Origin: Aspergillus flavus
Lineage: Eukaryota; Ascomycota; Eurotiomycetes; Eurotiales; Aspergillaceae
NCBI RefSeq assembly: GCF_009017415.1
Contig: NC_092406.1
Coordinates: forward strand, 1,550,001-1,614,000
Reading direction: 5' to 3'
DNA: 64,000 nucleotides
Shown: positions 56,060-64,000 of the stretch, piece by piece
Layout: the number at the start of each line of letters is the position of its first letter
Position numbering within the stretch: position 1 is the stretch's first letter
Notes under the pieces: model-generated
Databases searched by the model: none
What the model was told of the DNA's origin: nothing
What the model saw: only the letters and a program-made list of their open reading frames with translations
Position numbers and translations under genes: made by a program

Positions 56060-57244
56060 CTATTTGCTCAGGAATTTGGCGGCCAAGTTCATCAAAGCAG
56101 GCCCGCCGCTACCAGACGATCCACTACCCTGACTCTTCATATACATCTTCATAGCCATCTCAGCGGCCTTGTTAACAGCCGACTGCTTATCATCGGTCTA
56201 CAGCAACCCAAGTCAGCATTCACCCAAGGCCAAATCCACAAAACATATATATATATAAAAAGGAAGAAACAGAACAAAACTCACCACATTGCCACTCGAA
56301 TTCTTCTGTTCCCAAAGCTTAGCAGCCTGGCTCATAGCCATACCAATGAAAGCATTCTGATCACCGCCCGAAGAGCCACCACTCTGACCGGAAGAAAACA
56401 TCTTCAGCGCCTGCATGGCAGCGCCAGCGCCCAGGGAGTTCGAGTCATGGGCCTTGCTGCTATCATTGTCATTGTAGAGCTGCTGGTGGGACTGGACCAT
56501 CTGGTCCTCGTCGATGTCGGGGGAGGAAGAGCGGCCCTGCTTGTCCTTGATGAAGTTCAGGGCGGTGCTGAAGAGGGACGAGTCGGAGGAGGAGTCAGAG
56601 TGCTGTTGGGCGTGGGCGAGGGCTGGGCTCACGTCGCTGTCGGAGAAGCCGTGGGAGGAGGGGTTGGAGTTGTGGTAGCCGCCGTGGGAGGGGGGTGGGG
56701 CGTTGTAGGAGGTGTCGTTGTAGGAGCCGCCGCCGCCGTAGCCTCCTTGGTTGCCGCCGTGAGAGGGACGGTCATTGTAGCCTCCCTGGTTGCCGTGGGA
56801 AGGGCGATCGTTGTAGGAGTCTCCTCCGTAGCCTGAAGAGGGACGGTCGTTGTAGCCTCCTTGGTTGCCGTGGGAGGGACGGTCGTTGTAGGAGTCTCCT
56901 CCGTAGCCTGAAGAGGGACGGTCGTTGTAGCCTCCCTGGTTGCCGTGGGAGGGACGGCCGCCGTAGGAGTCTCCTCCGTAGCCTGAAGAGGGACGGTCAT
57001 TGTAGCCTCCCTGGTTGCCGTGGGAAGGGCGGTCGTTGTAGGAGTCGCCTCCGTAGCCCTGAGAGGGACGGTCGTTGTAGCCTCCTTGGTTGCCGCCGTG
57101 GGAGGGACGCTCGCTGTAAGAGTCTCCTCCGTAGCCCTGGTTGGAACCACCCTGGTTGTTGTTGTTGTTGTTGCCGCCCGAGCTGTTAGTGGCTTGACTA
57201 ACGGCCTGGGAGACGGCGGACTGGAGCAAGTCAGAGAAACCCAT
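56060..57244 (-). CDS. Gly/Asn/Ser-rich tandem-repeat protein (fungal DUF7721-like)
   Basis: Exons 56285-57244 and 56060-56197 give 365 residues. The start MGFSDLLQSAVSQAVSQATN is an amphipathic helix. Then come a poly-Asn stretch and five tandem copies of a 25-26 residue unit (GYGGDSYNDRPSHGNQGGYN DRPSS) at residues about 37-163. The C-terminal half is a conserved helical domain: FSDSDVSPALAHAQQHSDSS SDSSLFSTALNFIKDKQ, GAGAAMQALKMFSSG, NAFIGMAMSQAAKLWEQKNS, and after the intron KQSAVNKAAEMAMKMYMKSQ, ending PALMNLAAKFLSK. This helix-rich region corresponds to a fungal domain of unknown function. The low-complexity part resembles phase-separating or stress-related proteins, but a function cannot be stated. 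The gene is convergent with myosin I. Confidence 0.88.
56758..57136 (-). repeat. Five tandem coding repeats, 75-78 bp each
   Basis: Each unit encodes G-Y-G-G-D-S-Y-x-x-R-P-S-H-G-(G)-N-Q-G-G-Y-N-D-R-P-S-x. Units 2 to 5 are nearly identical in DNA, indicating recent expansion or gene conversion. The same DNA is open in other frames on the opposite strand, which is a by-product of the repeat. Confidence 0.9.
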
Positions 57245-57666
57245 ATTGATTTTCTTTTGGTTGCGGTGATTTGATGAAGAAAGGTAGAATATGATCTAGG
57301 AGGGAGGAATTAGGGGGGAAGATTTGTTGTTTGTATAGTATTTATTTCCGAGAGGAGGAGGGGCTGCGGCTGTGCTTTGGTTGAGCTGAAGATCGGCGGT
57401 GGGGTTACCCAGCCACAGCCCCGATCATTGGGTACCGATCTGATCACACCGATCTTTGGCCGCCACACAGGTATTACGTAGACCTTCTTCATTTGATGAA
57501 AACTGAAAAACAAAAAACAGATGTGCAGCATTCAATTCAGTGGTATCTCGTAACGCAATCAGCAATCCTCCCAGTATGTTGTAGATACAGTAAAACATGA
57601 AAGAAGAAGGAAAAGGAAATAAAAAAGTAGAGCAAAAAAATCATGCGGAGATTTCATAATGAGGTG

Positions 57667-57840
57667 CTTTCATAGCAAACACTGAATCCCCCTTTCCCGA
57701 AAAATGCCCCCCCCCCCCCCCCCCCCCCCCCATCGACTATCGTTCCACATCTTCTTTAGGTTCGACCAACCAATGGTGGTGGCGGCGCATGGTTTCTTTG
57801 AGGATCAAGCCTTCTGAGCTGCAGCTGCAGCGGTAGCAAT
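57667..57840 (-). pseudogene. Mutated duplicate of part of polo-kinase exon 1
   Basis: The plus-strand sequence aligns by eye with 47467-47665, the 5' coding part of the polo kinase gene: TTCATAGCAAA, then after a deletion CCCCCTTTCCCGAAAAATGC, ATCTTCTTTAGGTT, GGTGGCGGCGCATGGTTTC and TTTGAGGATCAAGCC, and GAGCTGCAGCTGCAGC. The kinase has CCTCCTTTACCTAGAAATGC, ATCTTCTTCAGGTT, GGTGGCGGTGGCGCATGGTTC, TTTGAGGATGCAGCC and GAGCTGCAGCTGCAGC at the same relative places and orientation. Several one-base insertions and deletions and the poly-C run destroy the reading frame. It ends just before the WD40 stop codon at 57848. Confidence 0.85.
57707..57731. repeat. Poly-C homopolymer, 25 bases
   Basis: A pure C run follows AAAAATG and precedes ATCGACTATCG. 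It sits exactly where the intact polo exon has GAAATGCCCCTGTCGAATATCG, so it has grown from a four-C seed inside the duplicated segment. Confidence 0.9.
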
Positions 57841-57847
57841 CCGATTG

Positions 57848-60321
57848 CTACACTAGTAACATCCCCTCATGTTCTTCGTCGCTTAAATTCCACCAGAAAC
57901 GCATCTGTCGCTCTCGTTCGCTAAGAACGCATCGCTCATCCTCGTCCAAGTCGGACTCTCGCACCCATTCATTAGGCAAGCCCCGTACTCCGTAGCGCTG
58001 GCCCCATTGGCGTCGCTCGTATTCCATAAATCCACCGAAATGCTCATCGGTATTGGCAACCCAGACCGTGCTGCCGTCCGGAGAGTAGTCCGCACCACCG
58101 ATTTCCCCAAAAAAGTCGTGTACCTGCCGCGTTTGGTATGTTTGCGCGTTGATGATCGAGATGCGATCAGCCGGTTCGCACAGCAGTAGCGTGCGTGGGC
58201 CGCCGCCGACCGGCGAATATCGGAGGGATCGATACCCCGCGACGTCCGACTCGATCTTCTCCAGAACGCGCCAGGTCCGTGCATCCCAGATGATCACTGT
58301 CTTATCTTGGTTGCTGGTGGCGATATGTCGCATATCGGGAGACCACGCGCATGCAAACCCAAAATCGCGATGGCCTCGGAGGGGATGTACAGGTCGTCCC
58401 GTGTCTGCCTCAACGACCCAAGCGTCGGGCGAGTCACCAATAACACACCGCAAACGTCCATCCGGCGACGTCGCCGTACAATTAATGGCGCGCGACAGCT
58501 CTTGATCTGCAATGAAGGTGTTGGTCTCTACATCCAGCACGCGGAGGTGTCGGTCGTTGGATGCAAAGATGCCCATTGGGGACCGGCTCGTGCGACTGGG
58601 GACGACATCGATATGGTTAGTGATCCCGTTGGGGTCCTTCGTCACGAAACCTTGCACGCCACCTTCCTGCGTGCCCGTTGCTCGCACAGCGTATTCACCT
58701 GCAAACCCACCAGCGATGGCAACATCGTGAGCCGATTTCATAGTAGAGATCTTCACGGGCGCATGCAATCCGGATTCGGCGGACGGCTTGGACAGATCGA
58801 TCAAGCAGCTCACGTCATCATAGGCAGGCGCCCAGGAATACACTTTTGACTCTTGGGCAAAGTGCACCGTATTGTGGGCTGCAACCGACATCAGATTCCG
58901 GAGTTGAAAGTGCTCGATCGTAGCTTTATGCTTGGTGTACATAGCCTTTTCCCGGAAGTAGAACTCCTCCTGAGATAGTCGCAGCCCCGGCCGTTGATTT
59001 GAGTACTCTAGGTTATGGTACGACGTATACCAGAGGTCTCGCAGCTCCCGGGCGTCTGCTCGCTTGACTCGTAAGGTCTCCCACCATGGGATCTGTTGGA
59101 TGTCATAAAAGTCTCCGGTGTACCCACTCGGCCGTGCGATCTTTGCTGGAGGATTCCAGCCAAGGATGTTGGAGATGGGACTCGGTGGCATTGCCGTCGA
59201 GATAACCGGAAGACTCGGTATCGAGGCCGCCGTCGACTGCACAAGCCATTGAGAGATAAACTGGTCGATAGTAAAGTTCCTTTCATGGGCTGTCGCACAC
59301 AAGACAATCAGCATGGGCTCATTCTGAGCAAGTTATATAATACAAGGGTGGAAGGAAGGAAAGTTGGCCCTATAAGACCATGAAAATACATACTGGTTCC
59401 GTGTATGACGGAGGCAGGAAAGCGGGGATCGCCAGTCAAGTCTCCACCGCTCCAATCCTCGCCATCGGAGGGATAGTTGTGGTCGTCAGGGCCAGTGACT
59501 TCTGTTGCCTGCGAGCCAAGGTCATGATCTAAGCCTCGATAGAAATCATCGTAATCAACTTCTGATAAGTCCCCGGCCTGGTAGGCTTCGATCTGTTCAG
59601 CGAAATCTTCGTCGTAGTCACCACCATCTTCATCCGAGTAGAACTTCTCCGCGTCGTCGAGGAGATCGTCTTGCTCAGAGATCGGGGTAGACGGATCTTG
59701 ATTCACGGGGGTGTCGTAGTGTGTGATCAGGGCTGCGGCATCTTCGTCTTCGTCTTCACTATCTTCCGAAATCGTGGAAATGGCGCGCCTGGCTGTTGCG
59801 TGATCGATCAAGTGGTGAACCAGCGTCTCCATGCCGAGTTGCCCGTTCTCATACGGCGCGAGGGGTACCCCGCCCAGGTCGGACAATACATCCGTCATCT
59901 CTGAATCTGACATGTACAAGTCGGTGGGTGGCGATGAGTGACGATGGACGGTTCCCTCATCCCCTCCCCCTACACGGCGAAAATAGGAATCGCGATCGAT
60001 CACCGCATTTACGACCTCTGAGACAGCCAGAAAGTTGGCTTCATTGGTCGCGACACTCGGGTACTGAGGCAACGCCATGAGGGCAGAGATACCCGGGTCC
60101 GTCGGGTTGAAAGCACTTGAGACCGCATCAGTATCGCTCAACACCGGTTGCTGATCCCTTGTCACCGGGACGCCTTCTTGGGTGGAATAAGAAGGCCGAC
60201 GATGCTGCGACGGGGCCGGGGTGTCACATGACGACGATCCGGGCCTCGTATCGCGATCACCTGGGCATACTGACGAGCTGGACGACGTCAAAGAGATATC
60301 AGATCCACTCTGATTAGGCAT
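57848..60321 (-). CDS. WD40-repeat protein with acidic disordered N-terminus
   Basis: The start is taken at 60321 (MPNQSGSDISLTSSSSSVCP). Exon 1 encodes an acidic, disordered region (DSEDEDEDAAALITHYDTPV; EDGGDYDEDFAEQIEAYQAG). Exon 2 begins at 59323 (NEPMLIVLCATAHERNFTID) and ends at 57848. It contains a helical linker and several WD-like blades: MGIFASNDRHLRVLDVETNT, LRGHRDFGFACAWSPDMRHI ATSNQDKTVIIWDARTW (the clearest WD repeat), GGADYSPDGSTVWVANTDEH. The junction is odd: the good donor at 59393 (A|GTATGT) is phase 1 but the only good acceptor (CTCAG|AATGAG) needs phase 0; a weaker donor at 59409 (GTCATA) keeps the frame. About 795 residues result. Function unknown; WD40 proteins act as scaffolds. 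Confidence 0.85.
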
Positions 60322-62112
60322 TGCCGTTTCATGGAGCGCCTCGTTCGGAAGCCGACAACTCGACCACAAGAGCTTCGCGCAAGCCGCGGCAAGGCAAACA
60401 GAATAGCAATAGACGAGACCAGAACGCAATGTAGTTGAAGGGGGCCTGATTGGCACCGGAAGTCACACAGGAGCAGCAAAAACCGTCCACGTTTCTCTTG
60501 ATCGGGATCAGAGATCTTGGCTCTGCAACCCGTCGGTCACCCCGCAGCTCGTCTCCCACCAACCCCCCACGCGGAGAACACGGTCAGGTTGGGCGTAGAA
60601 GGATTCCCTCAGGTGTCGCTAACTGAACCTGCGGCTCTGTGTAAGACAGGGGTCAAGTCGTACAGTGTTGCTGGTATGACAAGTGGGAGAAAATGAATTG
60701 TTTGAAAGAGGGAGAAAGAGAGGGGCGGTGTTCCCAATAAAAAAGAAAGTAGGTAAGTGTATGGAGTAAGTAACACTCCAGCGAGTTGCAGTAGTTCGAT
60801 GTTCACCTCCCAAAATGGGAACACGAAAAAAAAAGAAAAAAGAAAAAGAGAGAAGTAAGTAATAGCCAAGAAAAGAAGAACGGAAAGGGGATAAGATAGT
60901 CAGAGAGGAGAGTAACACAATTATTCTCCTGGTCGTTCTCTTTTCTTTTTCCTTGACGGTTATTCAACCACCTTCTGGAAGGGCTAAACCTCAATGTCAC
61001 TCTTGCCGATCGGAGTTAATTTCCAGCCTCTTGGAAACTATCAAAAATTCTTTATCGGTATTATAATTCTGTTGTACTTTGAAATATGCAAAGAAGTCGA
61101 GTCAAGAACAACGATGTCCGTAGGGACTCATCAGTCAGACGAACCGGGAATACATGATTAATTAATTAAAAGTATGTACAAGTGGAGTGAGGGGCCCATG
61201 AGTGGAGTGAAGAGCGAAGAGACAAGGCAGAGACCGAGAGACAGAGGAATCTTACCAAATACTCCCAAATACCGAAAAGAAAAGAACGTGCATGAGCCGT
61301 CACATGGACGGGATGATCCGCAAAAGCAAAAATACTGGGAAGAAACAAAGTCGAGGGGAACGTGTTTGCAAATAAAAGGGTCTGAGCATCCCCAAACAAT
61401 CTTTCCGGTATGGGACGGTGGTGGCAAATGCAAATTTAACTGTCGAACGGTTCGTCGAAAACTCGAGGACTATGTAAGAATCCCTCGAAACTTTCATTTG
61501 CAGCTGTGGCAAGGGTCATTCTTCTGGAATCCTGCTCAGATCTCAGTGACATGCTTGCCCACTAGCAACTTAAAAGACAAATGATTGCTGCCTCGCTTTC
61601 ATCTTTGGCTTTTCTACCTTGCATCTTTGTCCTGGTCATTTAATTGCCTTCCTTTTCTTCCCTCTTTTTTTTTTTGTTTTTGTTTTTCTTTCTTTCTTTT
61701 CAAAAAAGGGGAAAAGAAAAAGAAAGCCGTCTTTTCCTTTTATCTCGGAGGTTCATTTCAAAATTAAAACGGACCAGGTCATACTTCCCGTCTCTCATCA
61801 GTCGTGTCCATTCATTATATTCTCCATCGCTGGTCTCGCTCAAAAATACATCAAAACTCAATACTGTCACAATCAGACCAGAATTCAACCATCCTAGCAG
61901 ACGGCGTATCTCCAAGACCACTCGTGTACGGTCCTTACCCTTCGCGGGAAGCTATACAAAAATCTTTCTCTAAACACCTTCCAAGTGCGTCATAGGATAG
62001 ATAAAAAGGCACAAAGAATTAGAGACGCATGAAAAGAAAAAACGTAATACAAAAGTCAGTCGAATCGCTCGTGACCAACATAAAAAGAAATATAGCACAT
62101 GTCCCCTATATA
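60322..62112. other. 1.8-kb intergenic region upstream of WD40 gene, downstream of chitin synthase
   Basis: No gene is supported. On the plus strand it holds purine-rich (60700-60900, 61190-61300) and pyrimidine-rich (61600-61740, including TTTTTTTTTTTGTTTTTG) tracts. These generate open frames of low complexity (for example 61174-61584) without any known signature. Confidence 0.5.
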
Positions 62113-64000
62113 CTAGTAATCGGAGTATTCTTCGTAACGCGTAGGATATCCTCCCATCGGAGGCTGTCCCCAGGCGGCCTGCATGCGAAGCCGGCGATCT
62201 ACCAGACATGTCAGCTACTACAGGACTGTAAAATCTCCTCAAGACACACATACCTTTCTCGAAATCTCGCCAGCGCTTCATCGTGATCTTACTACTATCG
62301 AATTCTCCTTCCCCAGCATCATGCCCCTTGTCCTTCTCCCCGGCGGTCTTCCGCGTGTCACCCCAACTGAAGTCGTCAAACTTCCAGTACGAGTAGGTCG
62401 GAAGAACAAAGTTCCAGATGGGCAGCGAGAGGAGATAGATCAACATCCACAAGACGTAGACCAATCGGTGGGCGGTGACGACGATGAGCACACCGGGAAG
62501 TCCCAGAATGAGGGCCAGCAGGACCAGCGGAATGACCTGCACCGGCTTCTTGACAATAGACGAGATGACCACGTAGAAGGTAAATGCGATAGCTGCAGGG
62601 AGGACCAGTGTTCCAATCAGTTCGATGAAGATGACGAATTGCATACTGAAGCAGAACGTTCCGCACAAGTCTCGCACCAAAACCAGCTCCATTAGGTTGT
62701 GAACCGTACTATTGATCCAACGACGACGCTGAGAGAGAAGGACCATGAACTTGTCGGGCACTTGAGTTTTGCAGACAGCCTGGGGCACAAAGATCTGTTT
62801 CCGCTTGGGGAAAGTCCGAAGCATTAGAGTCGACAAGTACCGATCCTCTCCTAGTAGAAGCAGGTTCTTCTTGTGCAGAGTGTCCACCACATTCTCCGAA
62901 TAATGTTCCACCACATCGGGATTGGCAAGAATCGGCACCCAGTAGTTCTGGCCACCTTTCGGTGCTTTGATCCGATACATGGAGAAACACCCGGGAAGAC
63001 AGGTCACACCACCAAAGACAGACTCGAACGATTTAGACTGATGGTGGGAAATGAAGTACCTGGCACGAGAGTCAGCAAAAGCATAGAGACAAAAGGGAGG
63101 GTGTACATACTCAAACACTTGAATCATAGTCACCCAACTGTCCGTCTTGTTAGCGATCTTAGTTTCACCACAGAGGCCCATGACCTCGGGATCCTTAACC
63201 ATAGCGGAGATCATATGGGTCAAACTGTCCGGGAAGACTTTCGTGTCGGCGTCGACCATGAGCACGACTTCATAAAAGTCCGGGGGGATGCCGGTCACAT
63301 GCAAGAGGCCGTTGAACATTTCAAATTCAAGTTCCGTCATCCTTTCATCAAACATCACTTTCTGCAAGAAAGACATCAGAATAATTTGACTGTCCCGTTT
63401 ACCGCGGTTACCCGGTTTGGATTGTTTTGCTTCGGACGGCGTTCCGCATTTCACAACGATCATCATTGGAACACGCTGCTGTTTCTCTGGTGGAATGACG
63501 GACGTCTCCCCGTAGTCGTAGAAGCCAGCATAGACTTTTGCCATGTTGTGTCGCTTAGAGCCGGTTGCAACTGCTACGTAGGAAAACGGCTGGACCTCAT
63601 CCATAGGAACAACCGGATCTCGCATCATGCGAAGCACAATTTCGGGGGTAGAAAACTCCTCACCCTTGCCCTTGATCATACCGTCACAAATGACAATGAT
63701 GGTCTTGTGACTGTTGGGATAATCGGTCATCGCGATGGAATCAAGGGTGGTGCGGATTCCGTCTTCACCTTCCGAATAACAAGTAACCAAACAAAGAGCA
63801 TGGGCTAAGGGAAAGCCGTAGGGCTGCCACTCGGGCGGCGGTTGAGGAACTACGGCCTCATGGATGTACCCACCCGTTCCAAGGCCCTCAGAGTCGGCGA
63901 TGGCAGTGGAATAGCGGGAGTCTTGTACTAAGCTCGTTCGGCTGGCCGTCGGATTCTGGCGGGAAGCATCTGCACTCAAGGTGCCACCACTGCTATTGTG
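62113..64000 (-). CDS. chsD: Class IV chitin synthase (Chs3 type), 5' end outside window
   Basis: Three exon parts are seen: from the right edge to 63111, then 62254-63059, then 62113-62198; the frame is open at base 64000. The glycosyltransferase-2 core is complete: [81 protein letters not shown] (catalytic Asp), [20 protein letters not shown] (EDR) and the [18 protein letters not shown] (QRRRW) product-binding motif, followed by membrane helices ([40 protein letters not shown]). The tail ends [14 protein letters not shown]. No myosin motor belongs to this class. The intron 63060-63110 is 51 bases, a multiple of three and free of stops. The enzyme makes chitin at the plasma membrane; the yeast homologue needs Pfa4 acylation. 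The symbol follows A. nidulans usage (A. fumigatus calls it chsF). Confidence 0.95.

Larger units (their letters stand above)
57245..57847. other. Spacer between repeat-protein promoter and WD40 3' end
   Basis: The 57245-57550 part is the upstream region of the repeat-protein gene. The 57667-57840 part is the polo-kinase exon relic with its poly-C run, listed separately. The rest shows nothing. Confidence 0.5.

Noticed and set aside
56758..57136. Could the regular repeats be a CRISPR array?
   Set aside because: The units are contiguous coding repeats without unique spacers, in a eukaryotic gene.
56629..57189. Long Thr/Ala/Pro-rich and Cys/Arg-rich open frames in and against the repeat-protein gene
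   Set aside because: They arise because the 75-bp repeat is a multiple of three and lacks stops in other frames; the sense frame has the start, splice and conserved C-terminus.
61174..61973. Several open frames rich in Lys/Glu or Phe/Ser
   Set aside because: Produced by purine- and pyrimidine-rich tracts in the intergenic region; no start context, splice sites or homology.
62873..63808. 311-codon open frame on the plus strand
   Set aside because: It is entirely antisense to the chitin synthase catalytic exons, whose motifs are beyond doubt; the product has no recognisable feature.

Overview
The window is nuclear DNA of a filamentous ascomycete, almost certainly an Aspergillus or close relative (Eurotiales). 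Genes are split by 50-75 bp GT..AG introns with CTAAC/CTAAT-type branch sites, and genes lie on both strands without operons. The families (class I myosin with a proline-rich/SH3/acidic tail, a very large polo kinase, a class IV chitin synthase, a UstYa-like protein, CFEM-GPCR, Crh and Dfg5 wall enzymes, SesA and SLATT domains) are typical of Pezizomycotina. From memory, the order polo kinase - OPA3-like - myosin I - Gly/Ser/Asn-rich repeat protein - WD40 protein - class IV chitin synthase matches a block of the A. nidulans genome around myoA; this was not checked by a search.

The window has two halves. Bases 1-32.5 kb are accessory: wide gene-poor stretches, genes for oxidative or secondary chemistry (cytochrome P450, secreted FAD oxidase, quinone-oxidoreductase-like MDR enzyme, UstYa-like protein), a PTH11-type CFEM receptor, a metzincin protease, and several decaying genes (an RTA1-type lipid-translocating exporter, a truncated SesA/NLR gene, an antisense RidA relic, a sterol C-24(28) reductase with two stops and a frameshift). 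The P450 has a probable one-base frameshift near its end. Two wall-remodelling genes, a GH16 Crh transglycosylase and a GH76 Dfg5/Dcw1-type protein, sit head to head in this half (21.8-26.5 kb).

From 32.6 kb to the end the DNA is compact and conserved: PFA4-type palmitoyltransferase and a MutL homologue share a 333 bp divergent promoter, followed by a DUF1295 membrane protein, a D-2-hydroxyacid dehydrogenase, a GNAT acetyltransferase, a SLATT-domain membrane protein, polo kinase, an OPA3-like protein, myosin I, a tandem-repeat Gly/Ser/Asn-rich protein, a WD40 protein and the class IV chitin synthase (5' end outside the window).

Functionally, many genes touch the growing cell surface: Crh, Dfg5, a Pfa4-type acyltransferase (whose yeast homologue acylates a class IV type chitin synthase), the chitin synthase itself, myosin I and an ergosterol-pathway relic. 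The most unexpected structural find is a mutated second copy of part of polo-kinase exon 1, lying 10 kb away beside the WD40 gene and carrying a 25-base poly-C tract. Exon boundaries below were worked out by hand from splice signals and reading phase; entries say where they are uncertain.
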